Source: an uncultured Flavonifractor sp.
GTDB taxonomy: Bacteria > Bacillota > Clostridia > Oscillospirales > Oscillospiraceae
Length of the DNA: 64,000 nucleotides
NCBI GenBank assembly: GCA_947346365.1
Contig: CANAAV010000001.1
Location: forward strand, 186,001 to 250,000
Direction: 5' to 3'
In this document: positions 10,610-19,682 of the stretch, piece after piece
Layout of the letters: every line of letters begins with the position of its first letter
Position numbering within the stretch: position 1 is the stretch's first letter
Notes under the pieces: generated by a model
The model's database searches: none
What the model was told of the DNA's origin: nothing
The model's input: only the letters and a program-made list of their open reading frames with translations
Position numbers and translations under genes: made by a program

Positions 10610-13600
10610 ATGTCGCAAAAGATACCATTTTTAAAACTGTTTTCTGCCTGGACTCCCGGCGGAGCTCTGGCGGACGCGGCGGAGGGACTGCTGGTAACTC
10701 AGGCGGTGATCGACAAAGCCGTCCGTTCCATCCGGGTGGAGGTGGAGTGCCTCCAGATGCCGGACGATGCGCTCCGCTCTGCGTTGGAGGGTAGCGTGGC
10801 CTTGGCCTACCGGGTGGAGCGGGTAGAGCTGGCATTCCATGTTCAAAGCCCTGGAGGCGCGGAAACGAAAGAGGATAGATCGCCTGCCAAAACGCACAGT
10901 GCGGCCGCCGTTCCGGCCGAGGAGACTTCCGGGGCGCTTCCGGCGGAAGAGGACCCGTTTGCCCGCACAGAGGCGATTCGTCGGGAGACGCTGAAACAGC
11001 TCAGCGTTTCCCGGCCTGTCAGACAAAAGCCGGCCGCTGAAAAGACAAAGGGGCCGCTGCTGTATGGGCGGCATGCGATCAAAAAAGATCCGATCCCCAT
11101 GGAGCGCGTCGAGCTGGACATGGGCACGGTGGTGGTGGAAGGAGACGTGTTTGCGGTGGACCACCGGGAGCTGAAGAAGCGCGGCGCCTGGGTAGTCTGC
11201 TTTGATGTAACCGATTACACCAGCTCGGTGCGGGTATCGAAGTTTTTTCCCGGCGATGAGGGAAAAGGAATTGTAGACGGGGTGAAAAAAGGCCAGCACC
11301 TGTTTATACAGGGGAAATTGAATATTGACCGTTTTACCGGAGATATGGTGTTGGAGCCCTATGCCATTATGCTGGGAAAGCGCCGACTGCGCACGGACGA
11401 CGCGCCGGAAAAGCGGGTGGAGCTGCACCTGCATACGACGATGTCCTCTATGGATGCTTTAAGCCAGGTGAGTCCCAAGGCGGGAGCCGAAAAAAATATC
11501 GTCAAACGGGCGGAGAGCTGGGGCCACCGGGCAGTGGCGATTACCGACCACGGCGTGGCGCAGGCGTTTCCAGACGCGTGGCACTCCGCCAAAAATATTA
11601 AGGTACTCTACGGGGTGGAGGCCTACTACATCAACGACGTGGACGACCGGGTAGTAGTACATGGTGACAAGGAACAAGACTTTACAGGGGAGGTCGTCTG
11701 TTTTGACATAGAGACCACCGGTCTGGATAACCGCCGGGATATGATTACGGAGATTGGCGCGGTGGTTCTGCGCAACGGGGAACTGGCAGAACAGTTCTCC
11801 ACCTTCGCCGACCCGGGCCGTCCCTTAAGCCGGGAGATCGTGGAGTTGACCGGCATTACCGACGAAATGTTATGCGGTGCGCCCTCTCAGGCGGAGGCCA
11901 TCAATGCCTTTTTGGATTTTGTGGGGGACCGGCCCCTGGCGGCGCACAACGCGGAGTTTGACATGGGTTTTATTGCCGCCGGATGCCGCAGAATGGGCCG
12001 CCCGTTTTCCAATACGTCCATTGATACGTTGATTTTGTCTCAAAACCTGCTGCCACAGCTGAGCAAGCACAAGCTGAACATCGTGGCGGAACATTTGAAT
12101 CTGCCTTCCTTCAACCATCACCGGGCCTATGACGACGCGGCCACGGTAGCCTATATGCTGATACCCTTTTTTAAGATGCTGGAGGACAGGGGTGTAGGCA
12201 CTCTACAGCAGATCAATCCCGCTATGCTCCAGCTCCGGGGGAACGGACGGGCGCGGCGGCAGCCGAAGCACCTCATTGTGCTGGCAAAAAACCAGCTGGG
12301 GCTGCGTAATCTCTACCGGCTGATCTCAGAGGCCCACCTGGAGCATTTTAAGCGCTATCCCATCATGCCGAAAAGCGCCATTAACCGCTGCCGGGAGGGT
12401 TTGATCCTAGGCTCTGCCTGTGAAGCGGGAGAGCTTTACGAAGCGGTGGTGAAGCATAAGGACTTTGACGAGCTCAAGCGCATTGCTTCCTGGTACGATT
12501 TTTTGGAGATTCAGCCGGTGTGCAACAATGCCTTTATGCTGCGGCGGGGCATGGTGCGCAGCGAGGACGAGATTCGGGAGTTTAACCGCACCATTGTAGA
12601 GCTGGGCCGGGCCCTGGACAAGCCGGTATGCGCCACGGGCGACGTGCACTTTCTAGATCCGGAGGATGAGATATACCGGCATGTGCTTTTGGCCTCCAAA
12701 GGATTTGAGGACGCAGACTCCAGCCTGCCGATTTATTTTAAAACCACACAGGAGATGCTGGACGAGTTTGCTTATCTGGGGGAGGAGGAGGCGTATAACG
12801 TCGTAATCCGGAATACCAACCTGGTAGCGGACTGGTGTGAGCATGTGGTTCCCCTGCCGAAAGGATTGTTTGCGCCTAAAATTGAGCGGTCGGCGGAAGA
12901 ACTCACCCGCCTGGTATGGGATAAAGCAAAAGCACTTTACGGAGAAGAACCGCCCCCAATTGTGGTGGACCGTATCAACGCAGAGCTGGGAGATATCATC
13001 AAGTGTAAATATGACGTGATCTATATGTCCGCGCAAAAGCTGGTGCAGGATTCTCTGGAGCACGGGTATCTGGTGGGATCCCGTGGATCGGTGGGGTCTT
13101 CTCTGGTGGCTTTTATGTCGGGAATTACCGAAGTCAACTCCCTGCCGCCGCACTACCGCTGCCCCAGCTGTAAGCATTCGGACTTTGAGGCGGCCAAAGC
13201 GCTGGGGGCAGGCTGTGGGGCGGACATGCCCGACGCGGTATGTCCCGTCTGCGGAACACCCTATGCCAAAGACGGATTCAACATTCCTTTTGAGACGTTT
13301 TTAGGCTTTGGTGGGGACAAGGTGCCGGATATCGACCTGAATTTCTCCGGCGAATATCAGGCCAACGCCCACCGCTATACCTTTGAGCTTTTTGGCCAGA
13401 CCCACGTCTTTCGGGCGGGAACCATTGGCACTGTGGCGGAAAAAACCGCCTTCGGTTATGTAAAGAAGTATATGGAGGAGCGGGGGCGGTACGCCGCCCG
13501 GGCGGAGGAGAACCGTCTGGCCCAGGGCTGCACCGGGGTGAAGCGTACGACAGGGCAGCATCCGGGCGGCATGGTGGTGATTCCCCAAAACCGGGAAATC

Positions 13601-14752
13601 TACGATTTTTGCCCGGTTCAGCACCCCGCAGACGACACGGGGACCGATATTGTCACCACTCATTTTGAATACCATGCCATGGAGTCCAATCTCCTGAAAC
13701 TGGATATGTTGGGCCACGATGATCCCACTATGATCCGGATGCTACAGGATCTGACGCAGGTGGACCCCCAGAAAATTCCGCTGGACGACCGGGACACGAT
13801 GAGCATTTTTACCTCTTCGAAGGCGCTGGGATTTGAGGACGATCCCATTTTAGGCCCTACGGGGGCGGTGGCCATTCCGGAATTCGGGACCTCTTTCGTC
13901 CGGGGAATGCTGGTGGACACCCAGCCCCGCGAGTTTGACATCCTGGTCCGGCTCTCCGGTTTTTCCCACGGCACCGATGTGTGGCTGGGTAACGCCAAAA
14001 ACCTGATTGTGGAGATGGGTATTCCCGTTGGACAGGCCATCGGCTGCCGGGACGACATCATGATTTTCCTGATTTCCTGCGGTATGCCGGAAAAACGCTC
14101 CTTTAAGATTATGGAGGCGGTGCGCAAGGGAAGAGGACTGCCGGAGGGAGCGGAGGAGGAGATGGTGGCCGCCGGAGTGCCGGACTGGTACATCAGCTCC
14201 TGTAAAAAGATCAAATATCTCTTTCCGAAAGCCCATGCGGTGGCCTATGTGATGATGGCTTTCCGTATAGCTTGGTTCAAGGTCCACAAGCCCCTGGCTT
14301 TTTATGCCGCCTATTTCTCCATCCGCGCCAAGGCCTTTGACGCTACCTGCATGTGCCGGGGAATGGATGTGTGTAAGGCCAAGATGAAGGAGATCCAAGG
14401 CAAAGAGAAGCCGACTGCGGTGGAGGAGGATATGCTGGTTACCCTGGAGGTGGTGTACGAGTTCTATCTGCGGGGCTTTACCTTCCGCCATGTGGAGCTG
14501 TACCGCTCTCATGCGGTGAATTTCCTGATGGACGAGGCGCAGGGCAGCCTCCTGCCGCCGTTTACATCCATTCCCGGCTTAGGAGAGACCGCGGCGCAGT
14601 CCATTGTAGAGCAGCGGGAAGGGAAAACCTTTATTTCTATCGAAGAGTTTTCCGCCGCCTGCCCCAAAGTTTCCAAAACCCATATTGAGCAGCTGAAGGC
14701 CGCGGGAGCGTTGGACGGGATACCGGATACCAGCCAGCTGACGCTGTTTTAG
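10610..14752 (+). CDS. polC: DNA polymerase III PolC-type alpha subunit
   Basis: Replicative polymerase of low-GC Gram-positive bacteria with built-in proofreading. 1380 residues, slightly shorter than the B. subtilis enzyme. Order of domains: N-terminal domain 1-160; OB fold about 175-255; PHP domain starting near 267 (VELHLHTTMSSMDA); inserted DEDD exonuclease from about 364 (CFDIETTGLD); PHP remainder; a zinc site CPSCKHSD with CPVCG near 851-884; palm with PDIDLNFSGEYQ near 906; C-terminal helix-hairpin-helix (IPGLGETAAQSI). The linker at about 85-150 is low in complexity. Last gene of the pyrH-polC run. Confidence 0.98.
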   Translation: MSQKIPFLKLFSAWTPGGALADAAEGLLVTQAVIDKAVRSIRVEVECLQMPDDALRSALEGSVALAYRVERVELAFHVQSPGGAETKEDRSPAKTHSAAAVPAEETSGALPAEEDPFARTEAIRRETLKQLSVSRPVRQKPAAEKTKGPLLYGRHAIKKDPIPMERVELDMGTVVVEGDVFAVDHRELKKRGAWVVCFDVTDYTSSVRVSKFFPGDEGKGIVDGVKKGQHLFIQGKLNIDRFTGDMVLEPYAIMLGKRRLRTDDAPEKRVELHLHTTMSSMDALSQVSPKAGAEKNIVKRAESWGHRAVAITDHGVAQAFPDAWHSAKNIKVLYGVEAYYINDVDDRVVVHGDKEQDFTGEVVCFDIETTGLDNRRDMITEIGAVVLRNGELAEQFSTFADPGRPLSREIVELTGITDEMLCGAPSQAEAINAFLDFVGDRPLAAHNAEFDMGFIAAGCRRMGRPFSNTSIDTLILSQNLLPQLSKHKLNIVAEHLNLPSFNHHRAYDDAATVAYMLIPFFKMLEDRGVGTLQQINPAMLQLRGNGRARRQPKHLIVLAKNQLGLRNLYRLISEAHLEHFKRYPIMPKSAINRCREGLILGSACEAGELYEAVVKHKDFDELKRIASWYDFLEIQPVCNNAFMLRRGMVRSEDEIREFNRTIVELGRALDKPVCATGDVHFLDPEDEIYRHVLLASKGFEDADSSLPIYFKTTQEMLDEFAYLGEEEAYNVVIRNTNLVADWCEHVVPLPKGLFAPKIERSAEELTRLVWDKAKALYGEEPPPIVVDRINAELGDIIKCKYDVIYMSAQKLVQDSLEHGYLVGSRGSVGSSLVAFMSGITEVNSLPPHYRCPSCKHSDFEAAKALGAGCGADMPDAVCPVCGTPYAKDGFNIPFETFLGFGGDKVPDIDLNFSGEYQANAHRYTFELFGQTHVFRAGTIGTVAEKTAFGYVKKYMEERGRYAARAEENRLAQGCTGVKRTTGQHPGGMVVIPQNREIYDFCPVQHPADDTGTDIVTTHFEYHAMESNLLKLDMLGHDDPTMIRMLQDLTQVDPQKIPLDDRDTMSIFTSSKALGFEDDPILGPTGAVAIPEFGTSFVRGMLVDTQPREFDILVRLSGFSHGTDVWLGNAKNLIVEMGIPVGQAIGCRDDIMIFLISCGMPEKRSFKIMEAVRKGRGLPEGAEEEMVAAGVPDWYISSCKKIKYLFPKAHAVAYVMMAFRIAWFKVHKPLAFYAAYFSIRAKAFDATCMCRGMDVCKAKMKEIQGKEKPTAVEEDMLVTLEVVYEFYLRGFTFRHVELYRSHAVNFLMDEAQGSLLPPFTSIPGLGETAAQSIVEQREGKTFISIEEFSAACPKVSKTHIEQLKAAGALDGIPDTSQLTLF

Positions 14753-14779
14753 GGACAGGAAAATTCGGCGTTTTTACCG

Positions 14780-14808
14780 TTGTAAGTGCGCGGGTTTGAT
14801 GCTATGAT
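14780..14808 (+). promoter_or_regulatory. SigA-type promoter for ferritin
   Basis: TTGTAA (14780-14785), 17-bp spacer, TATGAT (14803-14808), 45 bp before the ferritin ATG. No clear Fur or PerR box was recognised around it. Confidence 0.6.
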
Positions 14809-14853
14809 AGTGGCTATAGCGGCCCCAATGTTTTATAAAGGAGTGTATTGTCT

Positions 14854-15366
14854 ATGCTGGATAAAAAAGTTGCGCAGCTGCTGAATGACCAGGTGAATAA
14901 GGAGCTGTATTCCGCCTACCTGTACTTAGATTTTGCGGTTTATTACGATGAGATCGGTTTGGACGGCTTTTCCAACTGGTATAAGATCCAGGCGCAGGAG
15001 GAGCGGGACCACGCGATGCTGTTCCTTCAGTATCTCCAGAACAACGGTGAGAAGGTCACCCTGGGTGCCATCGCCAAGCCTGACAAGGATTTAAGCGATA
15101 AGCTCCAGGTGCTTAAGTATGGGCTGGAGCACGAGCAGTACGTGACGGGCCTGATCCACGCCATCTATGATGCGGCCTACGGTGTGAAGGATTTCCGCAC
15201 TATGCAGTTCCTGGACTGGTTTGTCAAGGAGCAGGGCGAGGAGGAGAAGAACGCCGAGGATATGATTAAGAAGATGGAGCTCTTTGGGGACGACGCCAAG
15301 GGCCTGTACATGCTCAACAGCGAGATGGCGGCCCGTACCTACTCCGCCCCCTCTCTGACCCTGTAA
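14854..15366 (+). CDS. ftnA: Ferritin (iron storage, non-heme)
   Basis: Forms a 24-subunit shell that oxidises and stores iron. 170 residues from the ATG at 14854, which has AAAGGAG ten bases upstream; an in-frame TTG at 14848 is possible but too close to the site. Ferroxidase residues are visible: E17, E50 and H53 (QAQEERDHA), E94, Q127 and E130. The haem-binding methionine of bacterioferritin is not evident, so FtnA type is preferred. Monocistronic, with its own promoter and two strong hairpins behind it. Confidence 0.95.
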   Translation: MLDKKVAQLLNDQVNKELYSAYLYLDFAVYYDEIGLDGFSNWYKIQAQEERDHAMLFLQYLQNNGEKVTLGAIAKPDKDLSDKLQVLKYGLEHEQYVTGLIHAIYDAAYGVKDFRTMQFLDWFVKEQGEEEKNAEDMIKKMELFGDDAKGLYMLNSEMAARTYSAPSLTL

Positions 15367-15375
15367 ATCCGAAAA

Positions 15376-15409
15376 ACAATCCCTCCGTCCCGCGGGACGG
15401 AGGGATTGT
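15376..15409. terminator. Perfect 34-nt palindrome after ferritin
   Basis: The arms read CAATCCCTCCGTCCCG and its exact complement, with no spacer, plus one further A-T pair. It begins 10 bases after the ferritin stop. There is no T run directly after; the second hairpin follows at once. Probably a transcript 3' end. Confidence 0.6.
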
Positions 15410-15437
15410 CGAAAAAGCGGCAAAGCCGCTTTTTCGA
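15409..15437. terminator. Second hairpin after ferritin
   Basis: TCGAAAAAGCGGC (15409-15421), AAA loop, GCCGCTTTTTCGA (15425-15437). The A-rich and T-rich flanks make it work as an intrinsic terminator in either direction. Confidence 0.6.
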
Positions 15438-15551
15438 GTCGGTTACGGGCCGGGAGATGTTTTTTTGACACAGGCGCCCCCGGAGAAAACAAAACTTTGC
15501 TTGATTTGCACTGAGCGGCGAGAACGCAGCAAAGCTTACAAATTAAACTTG

Positions 15552-15583
15552 AAATTCCCCCATCCTGCGGGACGGGGGAATTT
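15552..15583. terminator. Third hairpin in the ferritin to phosphatase gap
   Basis: AAATTCCCCCATCC (15552-15565) pairs with 15570-15583 with one mismatch, ending GGGGGAATTTT. It resembles the first palindrome (GGGAC at the same place in the right arm). The remaining part of this 326-bp gap shows no gene. Confidence 0.5.
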
Positions 15584-15609
15584 TGCGTGGAAGCCGTACC
15601 GGCAGGCGC

Positions 15610-15638
15610 TTGTGTTTTCCGCCGGAGTTTGTTATAAT
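15610..15638 (+). promoter_or_regulatory. SigA-type promoter for phosphatase operon
   Basis: TTGTGT (15610-15615), 17-bp spacer, TATAAT (15633-15638), 55 bp before the phosphatase ATG at 15693. Confidence 0.6.
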
Positions 15639-15692
15639 GCTTTGTAATGTAAACAGGCTTTAAGAGAACAGACGCCACAGGAGTGAACGGTT

Positions 15693-16391
15693 ATGCTGCG
15701 TAGGATACCACTGGGAGAGATGATGAATCTGCGGGATTTGGGGGGATACCCTCTGCCGGACGGAGGGCATACCGCCTGGAGGCGCTTTTTGCGGGGCGAC
15801 CTGCCCAGGGGCCTGAGGGAGGAGGATTTTCAATGGCTGCGGGATCGGGAGATTACCACGGTCATTGACCTGCGCAGCGGAGAAGAAGCGGCGCGTTTTC
15901 CGGACCCTTTGGCGCAGGCTCCCGGTTTTTCCTACCACCACGTCTCTATGGTAGGGGGAGAGCGGCTGCCCAACCTGGAGAAGGACGTGGGCAGGAGCTA
16001 TTTTGAGATGCTGGAGCGGCGGGACGCTCCAGCCCAAGTGATGCGCCTGATTGCGCAGGCCCCCGGCGGCGTGCTGTTTCACTGCATGGCGGGAAAGGAC
16101 CGCACCGGCTGCACTGCCGCGCTGCTGCTCAGTTTGGCGGGTGTGGGGCGTTTGGATATTTTAGCGGATTACCAGGTGACGGAGGTTTACATACGGGAAA
16201 TGGTCCGGCGGATGCGCAGGGACCGTCCGGAGGCTCCCGCGTTTATGGGACAGTCCAAGGTGGAATATATGGAAGAATGCCTGGAGCGGCTGGAGGAGGC
16301 CCATGGCTCGGCGGAGGAATACCTGCGCTGGCTGGGGCTGCGTGCAGAGGAACTGGAGGCGCTGCGGAATAAACTGGTGCAGGGGGCGTAA
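15693..16391 (+). CDS. Tyrosine-protein phosphatase family protein
   Basis: Likely protein or phosphoinositide phosphatase of the Y_phosphatase3 (tyrosine phosphatase) type. 232 residues. The N-terminal MNLRDLGGYPLPDGG is the family signature; the P-loop HCMAGKDRTG at 130-139 gives nucleophile C131 and R137. The general acid aspartate is less certain. ATG with ACAGGAG. It starts a short operon with an M50 protease and probably scpA-scpB. Substrate unknown. Confidence 0.85.
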   Translation: MLRRIPLGEMMNLRDLGGYPLPDGGHTAWRRFLRGDLPRGLREEDFQWLRDREITTVIDLRSGEEAARFPDPLAQAPGFSYHHVSMVGGERLPNLEKDVGRSYFEMLERRDAPAQVMRLIAQAPGGVLFHCMAGKDRTGCTAALLLSLAGVGRLDILADYQVTEVYIREMVRRMRRDRPEAPAFMGQSKVEYMEECLERLEEAHGSAEEYLRWLGLRAEELEALRNKLVQGA

Positions 16392-16393
16392 CA

Positions 16394-17104
16394 GTGGGCT
16401 CAGTTTCCGAGTTTTTGGGTAATATGGACTGGTGGGGGCTGCTGACGCTGCTGGTGAGCGCGGCGGCGGCGCTGACGTGTATCACTGTTCACGAGCTGTC
16501 CCACGGTCTGATGGCCTGCCGGCTGGGCGACCCCACCGCGAAGGATGCGGGGCGGCTGAGTCTCAATCCCATCAAGCACCTGGACCTAGTGGGATTGCTG
16601 ATGCTGTTGGTGGTCAAGGTGGGCTGGGCCAAGCCGGTGCCGGTGGATATGCGCTACTTTAAAAACCCCAAAGGGGGTATGGCCCTGACCGCTCTGGCTG
16701 GGCCGGTTTCCAATTTTCTGCTGGCCTTTGCGGCGGTAGGGGTGTCCTCGGCCATTTGGAATTTGGCGCCGCTGAACCGGGGGACCCTGCTGATCCTGTG
16801 CTTTTGCTCCAACACAGCCCTGCTGAGCGTGGGACTGGGACTGTTCAACCTGATCCCGATTTCTCCGTTGGACGGCTCAAAGGTGCTCTATGCTCTGCTG
16901 CCCCAGCGCATTTATTTTACCATTCTCCGCTATGAAAAATATGTCATGGGCGTATTGGTGCTGCTGACATTTTTAGGCGTGTTCCAAGGGCCCTTGTCAT
17001 TTTTGATGCTGCATGTGCTCCGGTGGATATGTGCTGTGGCCGGAATGCCGCTGGAGGGACTGCTGGCGGTTCAAGACGTAGCTGCGATTTTGAGTTTATT
17101 TTGA
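16394..17104 (+). CDS. Site-2 protease family protein (M50, YwhC-like)
   Basis: Intramembrane zinc metalloprotease, second of its superfamily in this window besides rseP, but without a PDZ domain. 236 residues, about five to six membrane segments. HELSHG with the zinc histidines H33 and H37 is in the first segment; a second metal motif NLIPISPLDGSKVLY is near residue 155. GTG start two bases after the phosphatase stop; scpA starts one base after its own stop, so all are cotranscribed. Members of this clade are often next to scpAB in clostridia. Substrate unknown. Confidence 0.88.
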   Translation: MGSVSEFLGNMDWWGLLTLLVSAAAALTCITVHELSHGLMACRLGDPTAKDAGRLSLNPIKHLDLVGLLMLLVVKVGWAKPVPVDMRYFKNPKGGMALTALAGPVSNFLLAFAAVGVSSAIWNLAPLNRGTLLILCFCSNTALLSVGLGLFNLIPISPLDGSKVLYALLPQRIYFTILRYEKYVMGVLVLLTFLGVFQGPLSFLMLHVLRWICAVAGMPLEGLLAVQDVAAILSLF

Positions 17105-17105
17105 G

Positions 17106-17930
17106 GTGAGCCACATCGAAACGCCGATTTTTCACCTGGAAAAGGTGGTCAAGGCGCGGGATGAGGACAGGGAGGACTTCAACGGCCCTCTAGATCTGAT
17201 TCTTCACCTGCTGTCGAAGAACAAAATGGAAATCAAGGATATTCAGATTTCCCTGATTCTGGACCAATATTTGGCCTGGATGGACCAGCGCAAGCAGATG
17301 GACCTGGAGATTGCCAGCGAATTTGTTGCCATGGCGGCTCAGCTGGTGTATATTAAGACCCGGATGCTCTTGTCCATTCACGATGAAGAGGCTCTGTCGG
17401 AGATGGAACAGCTGATTGCCAGTTTGGAAGAGCATCAGCGCCACGAAAATTTCGCAAAGATTAAAGCTGTTGTCCCCCGGCTGTCGGACTGTTACGCCAT
17501 AGGGCGGGATTACCTGACCCGTGGGCCGGAGACGGCGCCGGTGGACAAGGCTTACCAGTACTCCCATAAAAGAGAGGATTTGGCGCGGGCGATGGCGGCG
17601 GTGCTGGAGCGGGTGGACCATAAGCTGCCGCCCCCAATGGCCGCCTTTGAGGGCATTGTAGGCCGGGAGCCCTACCCGGTGGCCGACAAAGCGGGAGAAA
17701 TTTTACAGCGGCTGCTGCGTTTCGGCGTGACCCGGTTTCGGGCGCTGTTTCAGGGCAACCGCAGCCGCTCAGAGATTGTGGCTACCTTTATTGCCGTGCT
17801 GGAGCTCTGCCGGGCCCGGCGGCTGCGTCTGGCGGGGACGCAGAGCGACTGCACCGTCACCCGCACCGGAGAGGTGGAGGAAGGGGAGCTGGAGTTTTCC
17901 ACAGCCGGCTCTTCCGGGGCAGGCGAATAG
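17106..17930 (+). CDS. scpA: Segregation and condensation protein A
   Basis: Kleisin subunit of the SMC-ScpA-ScpB condensin that organises and segregates the chromosome. 274 residues. The N-terminal FNGPLDLILHLLSKNKMEIKD is the conserved SMC-binding segment, and EFVAMAAQLVYIKTRMLL follows. The C-terminal winged helix (about 195-245) binds the other SMC head. The GTG start is chosen because it keeps this segment complete; its ribosome site is weak, so translation may be coupled to the preceding gene. A C-terminal tail of about 25 residues is acidic. Confidence 0.95.
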   Translation: MSHIETPIFHLEKVVKARDEDREDFNGPLDLILHLLSKNKMEIKDIQISLILDQYLAWMDQRKQMDLEIASEFVAMAAQLVYIKTRMLLSIHDEEALSEMEQLIASLEEHQRHENFAKIKAVVPRLSDCYAIGRDYLTRGPETAPVDKAYQYSHKREDLARAMAAVLERVDHKLPPPMAAFEGIVGREPYPVADKAGEILQRLLRFGVTRFRALFQGNRSRSEIVATFIAVLELCRARRLRLAGTQSDCTVTRTGEVEEGELEFSTAGSSGAGE

Positions 17931-17966
17931 GGCCTACATCTTTCGAGCGGAGGGGGGCGCGCACAA

Positions 17967-18584
17967 ATGGAGTTAAAAGAAATCGAGTCGGCCATTGAGG
18001 GTATTCTCTTTGCCGCCGGGGATCCGGTCGGCGTGGAGCGCATCTGCCTGGCGCTGGAGATTGACAAGACCACCGCCGACGCGGTGTGCCAGCGCTTGGC
18101 GGACTATTACAGCTATGAACGCAGAGGGGTCCGCCTGATCCAAATGGACAACAGCTATCAGTTGTGCTCCGCGCCGGAGTACGCACACTCCATCCGCCGG
18201 GCCTTTGAAGGCCGCAAGCCCGCCCGGCTCAGCCAGCCGGCGCTGGAGGTGCTGGCGATCATTGCCTATTATCAGCCCGCTACAAGGGCTTATGTGGACC
18301 AGATTCGGGGGGTGGACAGCTCCTATACGGTCAGCCTGCTGCTGGAGCGGGAGCTGATTGAGGAGTGCGGGCGCCTGGCGGTGCCCGGGCGGCCCATCCA
18401 GTACCGTACCACCCCCAATTTTTTGCGTGCGTTCAATCTCTCCAGTCTGGAGGATCTGCCGGAACTGCCGGACGCCAGCCCGGAGGACGGACAGATTACC
18501 CTGGAGATGCAGGCGGCGGTGAAGCGGCTGCGGGCCAGCCAGGGGGAGATTTCGGGAGCCACGGCCCAGGCGGAGGAGGGGTGA
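17967..18584 (+). CDS. scpB: Segregation and condensation protein B
   Basis: Partner of ScpA in the condensin complex; dimer of tandem winged helices. 205 residues. ESAIEGILFAAGDPVG at the N terminus, and the central SQPALEVLAIIAYYQPATR followed by IRGVDS, are diagnostic. ATG with GGAGGGGGG upstream, 36 bp after scpA. The C-terminal 25 residues are probably disordered. Confidence 0.95.
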   Translation: MELKEIESAIEGILFAAGDPVGVERICLALEIDKTTADAVCQRLADYYSYERRGVRLIQMDNSYQLCSAPEYAHSIRRAFEGRKPARLSQPALEVLAIIAYYQPATRAYVDQIRGVDSSYTVSLLLERELIEECGRLAVPGRPIQYRTTPNFLRAFNLSSLEDLPELPDASPEDGQITLEMQAAVKRLRASQGEISGATAQAEEG

Positions 18585-18590
18585 AGCCCG

Positions 18591-19232
18591 GTGACGGCGC
18601 TGAAAGTGTTGGGAATCATCGCGCTGGTGCTGTTTTTGCTGTCTATGATCCGGCTGGGGGCAGTGGTGGAGTTCAGCGGAAGTGGACTGACGGTCCGGAT
18701 AAAGGCGGGGGCGCTGCAATTTACGGTATTTCCCAGGAAAAGCGGGAGACAAAAGCGGGAAAAAAAATCTGCCAAACCCCAGAAAGAGAAAAAAGAGCCG
18801 GAGAAGGGAGAGGCGTCTGTCAAGGGCGGCGCGCTGGCGTTGGTTAAGGAATTCCTCCCTCTGGCGGCAGACGCGGCGGGGCGGGTAAAGCGGACCATTC
18901 GGATCGACCGGTTTTATCTGGACTTAACCATGGCCGCCGGGGACCCGGCCCTGGCGGCCATGAGCTTTGGCGGAGCAAATGCGGTATTGGGAATGCTCTG
19001 GCCCCCAATTGAGCAGAATTTTAATGTGAAGGACTGGCGGCTGCGCACCGCCGTGGATTTTCAGCTTCAGGCTCCGGTGGTCTGGCTCCAGGCGGTGGCT
19101 ACGCTGAGCGTGGGACAGATGGTGAGTTTGGGCGCACACTTAGGAATCAGGGCTGTGAGGATTTTATGGGCCCGTCAGGCGGCAGAACGGGTCGAGGCCT
19201 CCGTCCGCAGCACACAGAAAGAGGCGGTTTAA
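18591..19232 (+). CDS. DUF2953 domain-containing protein (YtfI-like)
   Basis: Function unknown. 213 residues: one N-terminal membrane helix (about 5-22), then a charged linker rich in Lys and Glu (about 48-75), then a hydrophobic C-terminal part. In B. subtilis a DUF2953 protein (YtfI) lies next to ytfJ, and the same pair is present here three bases apart, so a role in sporulation or germination is inferred from context. GTG start with GGAGGAGGGG. The topology suggests a single-pass anchor. Confidence 0.7.
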   Translation: MTALKVLGIIALVLFLLSMIRLGAVVEFSGSGLTVRIKAGALQFTVFPRKSGRQKREKKSAKPQKEKKEPEKGEASVKGGALALVKEFLPLAADAAGRVKRTIRIDRFYLDLTMAAGDPALAAMSFGGANAVLGMLWPPIEQNFNVKDWRLRTAVDFQLQAPVVWLQAVATLSVGQMVSLGAHLGIRAVRILWARQAAERVEASVRSTQKEAV

Positions 19233-19235
19233 GTT

Positions 19236-19640
19236 ATGGAAAAGAAGCATCCCATCGGTGAATTAATGACCAATACCATGCAGAAGATCCGTGAAATTGC
19301 AGATGTGAACACAATTATTGGCCAGCCCATTATGGCGGAGGGGGTTACTATCATTCCCATCTCCCGCCTAACCGTGGGTTTTGCCTCCGGCGGCAGCGAC
19401 TTTGCCAGCAAAAATCAGAAGCCGGAGGAGGACAACTCCTTTGGCGGCGGCAGCGGCGCGGGCATGAGTCTGTCCCCGGTGGCCTTTTTGATTGTGAAGG
19501 AGGGGACGGTGCGCCTGCTGCCCGTGGCGCCCCACCCAGGAAGCGCCGTAGACCGGGTGGTGGACATGGTGCCCGACGTATTGGACAAGGTGACGGGAAT
19601 CATCGAAAAGCAGCAGGAGAAGGATAAAGACAGCCTGTAA
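19236..19640 (+). CDS. ytfJ: Spore germination protein GerW/YtfJ
   Basis: YtfJ family protein, made in the forespore and needed for normal germination in B. subtilis. 134 residues. Signatures are LMTNTMQKIREIADVNTIIG and ITIIPISRLTVGFASGGSDF-like text in the first 60 residues, then a glycine-rich patch (FGGGSGAGMS) and SPVAFLIV. ATG, three bases after the DUF2953 stop. Supports the organism being a spore former. Confidence 0.9.
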   Translation: MEKKHPIGELMTNTMQKIREIADVNTIIGQPIMAEGVTIIPISRLTVGFASGGSDFASKNQKPEEDNSFGGGSGAGMSLSPVAFLIVKEGTVRLLPVAPHPGSAVDRVVDMVPDVLDKVTGIIEKQQEKDKDSL

Positions 19641-19682
19641 AAACCATACTAGTCTCATCCTAAAGGGATGAGGTGATGCCGG

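Noticed and set aside
15465..15647. 60-codon frame in the ferritin to phosphatase gap
   Set aside because: It runs through a hairpin and the -10 region, with no ribosome site.
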